From NCBI GenBank assembly GCA_963769745.1, contig CAVYNB010000036.1, positions 62,001 to 126,000 of the forward strand: a stretch of 64,000 nucleotides of DNA, read 5' to 3'. Origin of the DNA: JALORV01 sp963769745. GTDB taxonomy: Bacteria; Pseudomonadota; Gammaproteobacteria; Burkholderiales; Burkholderiaceae_F. The position numbers were made by a program, and so were the translations under genes. This document shows positions 27,393 to 36,252 of this stretch, piece by piece (within the stretch, counting starts at the first letter, position 1; each line of letters begins with the position of its first letter). Under the pieces are notes generated by a model. That model had not been told where the DNA came from. It searched no databases and worked only from the letters and a program-made list of their open reading frames with translations.

Positions 27393-28653
27393 ATGGCAGC
27401 AGAGCCCAAATCACTCTTCCGGCAAGAAGCGATCGACGCGCAGCGCGAAAAACTGCTCGGCGAAGTGTCGCTCGCGCAGCCGGTCCCGCTGTGGATCTTC
27501 ACTGCGCTGGCGGTCGCCTTTGCTGCGGCTCTGGTGGCGTTCTCCATATGGGGGGAGTACGCGCGGCGCGAGCGCGTCGACGGTTTTCTGGCGCTCGATT
27601 CAGGTGCGGCGCGCATCCTCGCCCCGGAACCCGGAACGGTCGCCGAGCTGCTGGCCAGGGAAGGCGACGAGGTCGAAGCCGGGCAGCCGCTGATCCGTCT
27701 TTCGTTCGAACGCGGCACCGCATCCGGAGTGACGTCCGGGGAACTGGTCCAGCGCGAGATCAGCGAACGCATCACGGGGCTGGAGCGGGAGCAGCAGCAG
27801 GTCAAGCTTCTGGGCCAGCAGCAGGCCGATGCGCTGCGCCGGAAGATCGCAGACCTGGAACGTGAACTGCTCCAGTTCGCCTCCGAACTGCGTGCGCAGG
27901 AAACGAGGCTCGCCTCGGCACGCAGCGAGTTCCAGCGAGCCGAGGAACTGTTCAAGGACAAGTTCTATTCGGAGTCGAAGCTGATCGAATTCCGCAACAA
28001 CGTGCTCGACCAGCAGGTCAAGGTCGAGGCGCTGAAGCGGGAACGGTCCGGAGTCGAGCGCGAACTGACCGCGGCACGGTCGGAGCTGCCGTCGCTCGAG
28101 CTGAAGAATCAGACCCAGCTCGACCAGATCCGACGTCAGATGAGCGAACTGCAGCAGGGCAGCGTGCAGGAAGACGCCAAGCGCGAGAACGTGATCCGCG
28201 CCCCGGTGGCAGGTGTGCTGACCAACATCGCGGCCGCGCGCGGCGAGACCGTGGCGGAGAGCGCACCGCTCGCGGTGGTCGTGCCCAAGGGCAGCGGGCT
28301 GCACGCTCAGCTGCTTGGTGCCGACGCGGGCGATCGGTTTCGTGCAACCGGGGCAGGAGGTCGTTCTGCGCTACGACGCCTTTCCGTTCCAGCGCTTCGG
28401 CCAGTACCGCGGCACGGTCGAGCGCGTCAGCCGCACCGTGTGGTCGGCTGGCGAGAAGGTCGGCCAGCTCGTGGTGAAGGAGCCCGTGTACCGCGTCGAC
28501 GTCAAGCTCGACGCGCAGTATGTCGCGGCGAGTGGCCAGAAGCTGCCGCTGCGCTCCGGAATGATGGTCAACGCCGACATCCTGCAGGAGAAGCGCAAGG
28601 TCTGGGAATGGGTGTTTGAGCCGGTGCTGTCGCTGAAGGAGAGGTTCCAGTGA
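27393..28653 (+). CDS. HlyD-family periplasmic adaptor of a peptide export system (one frameshift)
   Basis: About 419 residues once one extra base is ignored. Order: a cytoplasmic N-terminus, a membrane anchor (IFTALAVAFAAALVAFSIWG) near residue 35, a lipoyl-like half (RILAPEPGTVAELLAREGD), a long coiled coil (residues ~110-255), the second lipoyl half (VIRAPVAGVLTNI) and a beta-barrel. At 28315-28316 TT replaces T, and the barrel (LVPTRAIGFVQPGQEV to the end) continues one frame over. It bridges the C39 exporter downstream to an outer-membrane channel, which is not encoded here. Confidence 0.87.
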
Positions 28654-28681
28654 GGCGGGCATCGCACGGCGTTGCCGTGCC

Positions 28682-30796
28682 ATGCCTCGTCGCTCCATCG
28701 GCCGCCGCGCCGATTCACACGGGGGCGCCGTGTTCGGTAGGCGCGTGCCGATGATCCTGCAGAGCGAAGCGCCGGAATGCGGCATCGCCTGCGTGGCGAT
28801 GATCGCCAGCTACTACGGCTTCCGAACCGACCTGTCAGCCATGCGGCTGCGGCTGGCGCCGTCGATGAAGGGCGTGACGCTCAAGCACATCAGCGCCATT
28901 GCCGACACGATGAAGCTCGCCGCGCGCGGAGTGAAGGTGCCGCTCGAGGGCCTGGGCCAGCTCAAGCTGCCGGCCATCCTTCACTGGGACATGAATCACT
29001 TCGTCGTGCTGACGAAGGCATCGGGCGACCGCATCACCGTCAACGATCCGGCGCGCGGCCGGCGCGTGCTGACGCTCAAAGAGGCGTCGGATCACTACAC
29101 CGGCGTGGCGATGGAACTCACGCCCACCACGGGCTTCGCCGAGCGCGACGAGCGCGAGAAGATCAGCGCCTGGCAGCTCGTGAAGACCGCGACCGGCCTG
29201 CGCTCGGCCGTGACGCAGGTGCTCCTGCTGTCGCTGGTACTGGAAGTGCTCGCGCTTGCATCGCCGTTTTTCCTGCAGCTGGTGGTGGATCGCGTCGTCG
29301 TCGGGCGCGACCGGGACCTGCTGGCGGTACTCGGCGTCGGTTTCGGGATGCTGGCAGTGATGATCGCCATCATTACCGCGCTTCGATCCTGGCTGGGCGT
29401 CTACATCAGCACGCGCCTCAACCTGCAACTGCTCGACACCCTGTTCGCTCGGTTGCTGCGGCTCCCGCTGGCGTGGTTCGAGAAGAGGCACATCGGTGAC
29501 ATCGTCTCGCGCTTCCGCTCGGTCGATGCAATCCAGCGAACGCTGTCGCTGACGTTCCTGGAGACCGTGATGGACGGCGTGATGGTGGTCGTCACGCTGG
29601 CCGTCATGTCCTGGTACAGCACGACGCTGACGATCATTGTCGTGATAGCCGCGGTGCTCTATGGCAGCCTGCGCTGGGCCATGTACGGACCGCAGCGGCG
29701 AGCGACCGACGAGCGCATCGTGCACGAGGCCAAGGCCGCGACGCACTTCATCGAGACGCTGCGCGGAATGATGGCGATCAAGCTCAATCTGCGGGAGAGC
29801 GAGCGCCGCGCCGCCTACCTGAACCACGTGGTCGACCAGACCAATGCCGACGTGCGCGTACAGAACCTCGCGCTGCTGCAGCGTGCCGGCAACGTGCTGA
29901 TCTTCGGGCTGGAAAACGTGATCGTGATCTGGCTCGGCGCCAATGCCGTGCTCGAAGGCCAGCTCTCGGTCGGCATGCTGTTCGCGTTCCTGCTGTTCAA
30001 GCTGCTCTTCATCACGCGCGTCAACAACCTGGTCGACAAGACGATCGAGTTCCGCATGCTCGACCTGCATGCCGATCGCGTGGCCGACATCGCGCTGGCC
30101 CCCACCGAGAGCGCGGCCGAACTGCCGGCTGTCGCGCGGGCCGACGCCCCGGCCGGAGCCTTCGTGCTGGAGTCCCGTGACCTCGGGTTTGCCTACGGCA
30201 TCGAGGGCTTCGTGTTCCGTGGCATGGAGTTCAGGGCCCGGCCGGGCGAAACGGTGGCCATCGTCGGACCGTCCGGAAGCGGAAAGACGACGCTGGTCAA
30301 GGTGCTGGCGGGCCTGCTCGACCGTACCGAGGGCACCCTGACCGCCGCCGGGCGCGACGTGCGCGACTGGGACAAGGGCGCCTACCGCAGCCGCATCGGC
30401 GTAGTGATGCAGGACGACCACCTGTTCGTCGGCACGATCGAGGACAACATCAGCTTCTTCGACCCCCAGCACGACCCCGCGCGGGTACGCGAGTGCTCCC
30501 GGCTGGCGATGATCGACGAAGACATCTCGGCCATGCCGATGGGCTACAACACCATCGTCGGCAGCCTGGGGGTGGCCCTGTCCGGCGGCCAGCGCAGTCG
30601 CGTCCTGCTGGCGCGGGCGCTGTACCGCCAGCCGCAGATCCTGTTCCTCGATGAGACTTTCGACCAGCTCGATCTCGCGAGAGAGCGAGCGATCACTGAC
30701 GGATTAAGGCATACGGGCATTGGATTGGTCATCGTCAGCCACCGTCCGGAAACGGTCGGCGCCGTCGACCGCATTGTCCGACTCGGCGAGGGCTGA
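28682..30796 (+). CDS. C39-peptidase ABC exporter for double-glycine peptides
   Basis: 704 residues in three parts. An N-terminal C39 cysteine protease (residues ~20-150) has Gln27, catalytic Cys33 in PECGIACVAM, His106 in MNHFVVL and Asp122 in NDP, so the domain looks active. A six-helix membrane domain follows. The nucleotide-binding domain has Walker A GPSGSGKTTLVKVL, signature LSGGQRSRVLLARAL and Walker B ILFLDETFDQLD. Such proteins cleave a leader after Gly-Gly and export the core. It follows the HlyD-like gene by 28 bp, and a matching GG-leader peptide lies 650 bp away on the other strand. The start at 28682 lacks a clear ribosome site, so the first ~20 residues are uncertain. Confidence 0.93.
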   Translation: MPRRSIGRRADSHGGAVFGRRVPMILQSEAPECGIACVAMIASYYGFRTDLSAMRLRLAPSMKGVTLKHISAIADTMKLAARGVKVPLEGLGQLKLPAILHWDMNHFVVLTKASGDRITVNDPARGRRVLTLKEASDHYTGVAMELTPTTGFAERDEREKISAWQLVKTATGLRSAVTQVLLLSLVLEVLALASPFFLQLVVDRVVVGRDRDLLAVLGVGFGMLAVMIAIITALRSWLGVYISTRLNLQLLDTLFARLLRLPLAWFEKRHIGDIVSRFRSVDAIQRTLSLTFLETVMDGVMVVVTLAVMSWYSTTLTIIVVIAAVLYGSLRWAMYGPQRRATDERIVHEAKAATHFIETLRGMMAIKLNLRESERRAAYLNHVVDQTNADVRVQNLALLQRAGNVLIFGLENVIVIWLGANAVLEGQLSVGMLFAFLLFKLLFITRVNNLVDKTIEFRMLDLHADRVADIALAPTESAAELPAVARADAPAGAFVLESRDLGFAYGIEGFVFRGMEFRARPGETVAIVGPSGSGKTTLVKVLAGLLDRTEGTLTAAGRDVRDWDKGAYRSRIGVVMQDDHLFVGTIEDNISFFDPQHDPARVRECSRLAMIDEDISAMPMGYNTIVGSLGVALSGGQRSRVLLARALYRQPQILFLDETFDQLDLARERAITDGLRHTGIGLVIVSHRPETVGAVDRIVRLGEG

Positions 30797-30812
30797 AACG
30801 CCCGCCAATGAA

Positions 30813-30834
30813 AACGGCGCCTGCCGGCGCCGTT
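30813..30834. terminator. Bidirectional hairpin between convergent genes
   Basis: A 9-bp perfect stem (aacggcgcc / ggcgccgtt) with a 4-base loop lies between the C39 exporter stop (30796) and the lipoprotein stop (30856). An A-rich flank precedes it (tgaaaa), giving a short T run on the minus strand. It probably ends both transcripts. Confidence 0.7.
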
Positions 30835-30855
30835 CGAAATTTCTTGCGGGGACGA

Positions 30856-31179
30856 CTATTTGACGGGCTGTACGCCCGTCACGCCCGGCTGGCCGCGCAG
30901 CGACTCCAGGCACTGCTCGACCTTCGGTACCCGCGCTGTCGGCGATACGCGGAACTGCCAAACGTTGTCGCCCGGCGCCCGGTCGACGTAGTCGATCCGA
31001 CAACCCGTCCAGGACCCCAGCAGCAGCGCACCCTGCGGGTTGGGCGACACGCGCGCCGGCTGAAGCGTCAGGTTGACCAGTTGCCCCGGTCCGGTGGGCG
31101 TATCGGTGTTCGGGCTGGTGGCGGCACAGGCCGTCAGAACAGCCGTCGTGGCGATGAGGAGGAGGCGGGCGGTTTTCAT
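30856..31179 (-). CDS. Small lipoprotein of unknown function
   Basis: 107 residues with a lipoprotein signal peptide (MKTARLLLIATTAVLTACAA; lipobox LTAC, Cys18). The mature part is about 90 residues, with two further cysteines (WTGCRID and VEQCLES) that could form a disulfide. No family is recognised. It lies between the exporter and the GG-peptide gene, but the terminator at 31304-31323 separates it from the peptide transcript. A role in peptide release or self-protection is possible from position only. The ATG at 31179 is set by the signal peptide. Confidence 0.7.
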   Translation of the reverse strand: MKTARLLLIATTAVLTACAATSPNTDTPTGPGQLVNLTLQPARVSPNPQGALLLGSWTGCRIDYVDRAPGDNVWQFRVSPTARVPKVEQCLESLRGQPGVTGVQPVK

Positions 31180-31297
31180 GCGCGAGAGTCTGGCACAACG
31201 CGGCAACCGGTCAATGCCCCGGGGACATTCCGGACAGACTAGCCGGAGGTCGGCCCAGCCCGGGCGGGCCTGGAACCCGTCATCTCCGGCCGCGGAC

Positions 31298-31323
31298 AAA
31301 AAAACGGCGCCCGTCGGCGCCGT
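31298..31323 (-). terminator. Intrinsic terminator of the GG-peptide transcript
   Basis: Reading the minus strand, an 8-bp GC stem (acggcgcc / ggcgccgt, loop gacg; 31304-31323) is followed by seven consecutive T residues (31304 down to 31298). This is the strongest terminator in the window. It lies 120 bp after the stop of the 44-residue precursor peptide and upstream of the lipoprotein gene, which implies that the peptide is made as its own short mRNA. Confidence 0.85.
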
Positions 31324-31444
31324 GATAGTTGCGGAAAATCGGTCGGGGTTCTGACGACCCCTAGGCGTACCGCAGATGCGATACGCGGGAGTTTGGGATG
31401 CCCTGGCGGTGGCTTCAAACGCCAGTCGGCACGGAACTACCAAA

Positions 31445-31579
31445 TTACGTAATGAGTCCCAGGGACGAGCCACCACCGACCAGATCCAGGTCATCGATCG
31501 ACAAAGCCAGCAATTCCAGCGGCTCGCTGCTGTTCTCGGTCTCGGCAACGGCGTTCAGCTCAATCGTCTCGATGTTCAT
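31445..31579 (-). CDS. Double-glycine precursor peptide with a very short core
   Basis: 44 residues from an ATG at 31579 preceded by GAAGAGGA. The first ~20 residues are acidic (MNIETIELNAVAETENSSEP). The segment LELLALSIDDLDLVGGG matches the double-glycine leader consensus (L-S-x2-[ED]-L-x2-[VI]-x-G-G) that C39 proteases cut. What follows is only SSLGLIT (or GSSLGLIT), so the exported product would be 7-8 residues with no cysteine. That is far shorter than bacteriocins or microcins and closer to a signalling peptide. Its own terminator and ribosome site, and a C39 exporter next door, support a real gene. Cleavage after the first or second GG pair cannot be decided by eye. Confidence 0.75.
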   Translation of the reverse strand: MNIETIELNAVAETENSSEPLELLALSIDDLDLVGGGSSLGLIT

Positions 31580-31651
31580 GGTGTCCTCTTCCGCGGTGTG
31601 TTGGTTTGGTTTCTGGGCACGCTCGGCGGCGTGCACGGAGCGAACTGTGAA

Positions 31652-31675
31652 GGATTTCCGGCTGCTGGGAAATCC
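31652..31675. promoter_or_regulatory. Inverted repeat ggatttcc-N8-ggaaatcc between peptide and HD-GYP genes
   Basis: Two perfect 8-bp arms separated by 8 bases lie in the 183-bp divergent gap, 73 bp upstream of the peptide start and 88 bp upstream of the TPR-HD-GYP start. It is placed to control both transcripts. The binding protein is unknown. Confidence 0.45.
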
Positions 31676-31762
31676 CTACTTACCGGAGTTTGCTTTCCGG
31701 GCGACTCAGGGCAGAATCGGGGAGCCTCTCTCTTGCCGGCCATTGTTACTGCCGGCACCTCG

Positions 31763-33630
31763 ATGGACCAATTCGAAGCGCAACTCGACGCACTTGAACA
31801 GGAGTTGCGGCAGAACACCGCGACCCCGCCCGCCGACCTGCCAGCGTTTCTGGACGACTGGCTGCGCCGTCTGAGGGGAGTTCCCTTCGCAGTTGCTCCG
31901 AAGCGGCGAGTTGCGCTCCTCATCGATGCGGCCGCACAACTACTACCTGCACGGCCAGAAGATTTTCAGTGCGGTCGAACCAATCGCGCTTGCAGTCATG
32001 TTGGCAGAGCAAGCATGGCGATAGATCATCGTTGCGTCGTGCCCTTTCGATACAAGGCTTGGTCCTAACTGCAACGCGTAATACACCCGATGCGTTGCGG
32101 AGCCTGATGCAGGCGTTGGACATTGCTGAGAGTATGGAAGATAGACAAGGCATCGCGGCTGCCTGGGTGAACATTGCTGTCACGTTCTCTTGACGCTACC
32201 CTGTACAACGATGCGCGCGTCTGTTACGAGCGAGCGAGACGATCACCGCCGCGGCTATTGCCGACGACGCACTCAGAGCTTCAAAGTCGATCGCAGGGCA
32301 CTTCATGGGGCGGCACATGTGCGGCCTTTACCTGCACGAGTACCTGCAGGGTATTGACGCGTGCAAGATGGCGTTCGAACTCGTGCGCGAGCCACAGGAT
32401 CGCGAGCAAGAGCAGGTGCGTGCGCTCGTCGAGGCCACATACGCACAGTTGCTGCTCGCACTGAATCGAATCGATGACGCCGCCACGCATGCGGCGGTCG
32501 CACGAGAAATGGCGGCAAAGTCCGGTGCCGTGCGCGCGAAGATTTCTGCGGCGACCGTGAGTGGACTTGTCGAGGTCTACAAGGGCAATGTCGATGTCGG
32601 CATCTCGCGCATCGTTGCGGTTCGCGATCAGGCCAAAGTTCTGGCTCCCTCTTATCAAGATGCGCTGCGCGCATCGGTGAATGCCTACGAAAGGGCCGGA
32701 CAACCGGATCGCGCGCTGTCGATGAATCGCGAACTAATGATGCATGTGCGCAACATTCATCGCGAAGCGATCATGCAGCAGCAGCAGCAGCATCTGCAGC
32801 GACTTGGATTGCCTGATCCGGACACAGCAAGCCTCCGGCTCATCGAAGACAGGGATGAAGCGCTGAAGCAGAAAGCTCGAAGACGCCGCAGCGAAGCAGG
32901 GCGAGTTCCTCGAGCACATGGCGCTCACGGTCGAGCTGCGCGAAGAAGACAGCGGCGAACACGCCTTCCGGGTGGCGATGTGGGCTCACCTGCTGGCACT
33001 CGAACACGGGCTCGCCACCGGAAGAGGCCGAGCGCATCGAACTGGCCGCTCGGCTGCACGACATCGGCAAGGTGGTCATCCCGGACTCGGTGATCCGAAA
33101 GCGCACCGCGTTGTCGCAGGGCGAGCGGCAGCTCATCGAAACGCACGCAGCGACCGGCGCCGACTTCCTGATCCGCGCCAAGGTGCCGTATGCCCACCTG
33201 GCGGAAGAAATCGCGCGCTACCACCACGAGTGCGTGGTCGGGCGAGGGTTATCCGGACGGCATCTCGGGCGACGCGATCCCGCTGCCGGCGCGCATCGTC
33301 GGACTGTGCGATGCGTTCGACTCGCTGGTGCACAACCGTCCCTGGCGGCCGGGTTGGCGTATCGAGGAGGCGCTCGGCCACCTGGTGCGCGAAAGCGGCC
33401 GGCAGTTCGATCCGAAGCTGGTCGAGCAGTTCATCCCGATCGTGCGGCGCACGTATGCGAAGCACGCTGACGTCGACGCTTATCTGGCCCAGTCCGCGCA
33501 GCAGACACCGCTGTGGACGATGCGTCGTTCGCTGGTCGAGCGTCTGATGCGGCCGGCACCCGGCGAACAGCTGAACGAACAGGCGCGCCAGCAGCAACTG
33601 GCGCGACTAAGGCCGGTCAAGCCGAGCTAG
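31763..33630 (+). CDS. TPR-repeat HD-GYP phosphodiesterase-like protein (about seven indels)
   Basis: Pieces in different frames join into a protein of about 620 residues. An N-terminal helical region (MDQFEAQLDALEQELRQNTA) and about seven TPR-like helical pairs run to ~32.8 kb, including ALDIAESMEDRQGIAAAWVN and LVEATYAQLLLALNRIDDAA. A short coiled coil follows, then a C-terminal HD-GYP domain with RLHDIGKVVIPDSV, IETHAATGADFL, ARYHHE and EGYPDGISG. Shifts lie near 31930, 32018, 32188, 32225, 32873, 33015 and 33232; six are +1 and one -1. HD-GYP domains hydrolyse c-di-GMP. The number of indels makes real decay possible, yet motifs are intact once rejoined. Confidence 0.75.
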
Positions 33631-33682
33631 GCTGCCTTTAGCGGTTTACGTTTCGATCCCGACGCGGCGCCGTGAATGTCGC

Positions 33683-34381
33683 TCACCGCGCTGCCTTCCA
33701 CCGGTTCCAACCCTCCGCCCGCAGCTCGCACGCCGGGCACTTCCCGCAGCCCACTCCCCAGTCATGTCGGGTCGCGCGGTCGCCGAGGTAGCAGGTGTGC
33801 GTTTCCTGCCGGATCAATTCCACCAGCGCGTCGCCGCCGAGGTCGTGCGCGAGTTGCCAGGTCTGCGCCTTGGTCAGCCACATCAGCGGCGTCTCGACCG
33901 TGAAGCGCTGGTCCATGCCGAGTGACAGCGCAATCTGCATGGCCTTGAGCGTGTCGTCGCGGCAGTCGGGATAGCCGGAGTAGTCGGTCTCGCACATGCC
34001 GCCGATCAGCACCGGGATGTCGCGCCGGTAGGCGATGGCGGCGGCGTAGGTGAAGAACAGCAGGTTGCGGCCCGGCACGAAGGTGGTGGGCAGCCCCTTC
34101 GCGCTCATGCGGATCTCGGCGGTCTGGGTCAGGGCGGTATCTGACAGCTGCGCCAGCTCGCGCATCGGCACGAAGTGGTCGGCACCGAGCCGCCCGCGCC
34201 AGCCGGGGAACTGCTCACGCAGGGCGGCGAGCAGGCGCGGGCGGACCTCGAGTTCGACAGCGTGCCGCTGTCCATAGTCGAAGCCGACAGTCTCGACTTC
34301 GCGATAGCGGGCCAGCGCCCAGGCCAGGCAGGTGGCGGAATCCTGCCCTCCGGAGAACAGAACCAGCGCGCGATCATGCAT
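33683..34381 (-). CDS. queC: 7-cyano-7-deazaguanine synthase QueC
   Basis: 232 residues. PP-loop ATPase motif VLFSGGQDSATCLAWAL lies at residues 6-22. The C-terminal zinc site is CYLGD...GCGKCPACELR, with four cysteines. It makes preQ0 from carboxydeazaguanine in queuosine synthesis. No other que gene is nearby. The ATG at 34381 is chosen because the SGGQDS loop should start within ten residues; the open frame to 34420 overlaps the divergent gene. Confidence 0.96.
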   Translation of the reverse strand: MHDRALVLFSGGQDSATCLAWALARYREVETVGFDYGQRHAVELEVRPRLLAALREQFPGWRGRLGADHFVPMRELAQLSDTALTQTAEIRMSAKGLPTTFVPGRNLLFFTYAAAIAYRRDIPVLIGGMCETDYSGYPDCRDDTLKAMQIALSLGMDQRFTVETPLMWLTKAQTWQLAHDLGGDALVELIRQETHTCYLGDRATRHDWGVGCGKCPACELRAEGWNRWKAAR

Positions 34382-34410
34382 TCGGCGAGTGTAGTGGGCA
34401 TACTCGCGGA

Positions 34411-35550
34411 ATGAGATCACGCACGATACCCGCCGTGTTCATGCGCGGTGGCACCAGCAAGGGCATTATGTTCAAGGCCGCCGACCTGCCGGCGGACCCG
34501 ACACGCTGGGACCCGATCTTCGCGATGGCGATGGGGTCGCCGGACGCCAACGGACGTCAGCTCAACGGCATGGGCGGCGGACTGTCGTCGCTGTCCAAGG
34601 TCTGTGTCGTCGGGCGACCGTCGCGAGCCGATGCCGACATCGACTACACCTTCGCGCAGGTTTCGATCCGCGAGGCGCGCGTCGACATGAGCGGCAACTG
34701 CGGCAACATGAGTTCGGCCATCGGCCCGTTCGCGGTCGACGAAGGACTGATCTTTGCAGCCGACGGTCCGGTGACGGTACGCATCCACAACACCAACACC
34801 CGCAAGATCATTCACTCGACGTTCGAAGTGCGAGATGGACGTGCCATTCAGAACGGGACATTCACGATCCCCGGCGTGGCCGGCACCGGCGCGCCGATCC
34901 GGCTCGAGTTCCTCGAGCCCGGCGGCGCGATCACCGGCAAGCTGCTGCCGACCGGCGATGTGGTGGAGGAACTCGATGTTCCGGGCGTCGGACGCATCGA
35001 CGTCTCGATGGTCGACGCCGGTAACGCCTGCGCCTTCGTGCGCGCCGAGAGCCTCGGCCTCTCCGGCAGCGAAACGCCGGACCAGATCGAGCGCGACCCG
35101 CGCGTGATGGAAGCGCTGCTCGCGATCCGCGCCCATGCGTCCGTGGCGATGGGCATCGCTCCTGACATCGCGACGGCGCGCGCCAAGGCGGCCACGCCGT
35201 CGATCGGCATCGTCTCCGCGCCGACGGCCTGGACCTCGCTCGACGGCGAAAACTTCGGTGCCGACGCCGCCGACCTGGCGGTGCGGATGATCTCGAGCAA
35301 CCAGCCCCACCGCGCGCTGCCGCTGACGGCGTCGCTGTGCGTCGCGGTGGCGGCCAGTCTGCCGGACTCGCTGGTGCACACCGTCGCCCGCTATCCGGGC
35401 AACGGCCCGCTGCGGCTCGGCATGCCATCGGGGGTACTGACGGTGTCGGCGGAGGTGCGCAAGGACCGCGACGGCTGGTACGCCCAGGCCGGCAGCTTCT
35501 TCCGTACCGCGCGGCGGCTGTTCGAAGGCCGCGTCTGCCTGCCCGAGTAA
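34411..35550 (+). CDS. PrpF/FldA-family isomerase (methylaconitate- or oxalomesaconate-type)
   Basis: 379 residues of the PrpF fold, two diaminopimelate-epimerase-like halves. The start IPAVFMRGGTSKGIMFKAADLP and the MSGNCGNMSSAIGPFAV active-site segment with its cysteine are characteristic, and DAGNACAFVRAESLGL forms the second half. Family members isomerise 2-methylaconitate or tautomerise 4-oxalomesaconate; no prpBCD or gallate-degradation genes are near, so I cannot choose. It starts 29 bp from queC on the opposite strand. Confidence 0.88.
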   Translation: MRSRTIPAVFMRGGTSKGIMFKAADLPADPTRWDPIFAMAMGSPDANGRQLNGMGGGLSSLSKVCVVGRPSRADADIDYTFAQVSIREARVDMSGNCGNMSSAIGPFAVDEGLIFAADGPVTVRIHNTNTRKIIHSTFEVRDGRAIQNGTFTIPGVAGTGAPIRLEFLEPGGAITGKLLPTGDVVEELDVPGVGRIDVSMVDAGNACAFVRAESLGLSGSETPDQIERDPRVMEALLAIRAHASVAMGIAPDIATARAKAATPSIGIVSAPTAWTSLDGENFGADAADLAVRMISSNQPHRALPLTASLCVAVAASLPDSLVHTVARYPGNGPLRLGMPSGVLTVSAEVRKDRDGWYAQAGSFFRTARRLFEGRVCLPE

Positions 35551-35605
35551 AAGCAAACCGACCCCTCCGGGGCGGTGGACGACGTGAGCGCGGGTTCCGC
35601 CCCGC

Positions 35606-36091
35606 TCAGCCGAGTGTTCCGGCCTCGGCCAGCGCGCGGATGCGTACCACGGTATCGAGATCGGTGCCTTCGTAGGCCTGCTGACGCAGCGTGACCGTCA
35701 TTTCGTCCAGGTCGCCTTTGCCGACGATCTCGGAGTCGGCCTCGTAGACAAAGCGCAGGAACAGCGCATCGGGTGCGGGCTCCTCGATCGTGATCGACAT
35801 CCGGCTCGCCGGCCACGACACCCCGGCGGCGGTCCTGATCTCGGTGCGATGCTCCGGCATCAGCCGCACGCGGTCGCGCACCTTGAAGCTGCCGTAGTCA
35901 AGCGTGCGTTCGAGTTCGGTGACGCCACTCAGTTCGCGCCGCGCATCGATCGTCGCGCCCACCAGTCCGACCACGAACTGGGTCGGGTCCTCCGCCCGCA
36001 GTACCAGCCCGCGCCAGAGCTGCGCGCGCGAGACCTCCGTCAGCAACGGCATCAGCGGATCGTTGATCTGGACCAGGTGTTCGAAGCGCAT
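35606..36091 (-). CDS. SRPBCC-family protein, DUF1857/AtaL-like
   Basis: 161 residues in a START/SRPBCC beta-grip pattern. It starts MRFEHLVQINDPLMPLLTE, with SRAQLWRGLVLRAEDPTQF near residue 21 and FLRFVYEAD near 123. This fits the DUF1857 group, which binds small hydrophobic ligands in other members. No enzymatic residues can be assigned. It converges on the prpF-like gene with a 55-bp gap. Confidence 0.75.
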   Translation of the reverse strand: MRFEHLVQINDPLMPLLTEVSRAQLWRGLVLRAEDPTQFVVGLVGATIDARRELSGVTELERTLDYGSFKVRDRVRLMPEHRTEIRTAAGVSWPASRMSITIEEPAPDALFLRFVYEADSEIVGKGDLDEMTVTLRQQAYEGTDLDTVVRIRALAEAGTLG

Positions 36092-36252
36092 ACCGGAACT
36101 CAGTCGCAGGGGAACAAACCCTGCTGTTCGAGCAGGGACCGGATCTCCACCGACCTCTGGTCAGGGCAGTCATCGGCGGGGGTCGGGCGTTTAACCCCAT
36201 TGTCCCCGAAGCGGCGTTTCCAGCGCATCAGCCACCCACCAGGAGACCTCCG

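Noticed and set aside
27393..31579. A class II bacteriocin or microcin cluster with immunity gene
   Set aside because: The core peptide is too short and no small membrane immunity protein was found; the lipoprotein alone is weak evidence.
31445..31636. A longer 63-residue version of the GG peptide
   Set aside because: The upstream ATG lacks a ribosome site, and the extra residues (MHAAERAQKPNQHT) do not fit a leader; the ATG at 31579 has GAAGAGGA.
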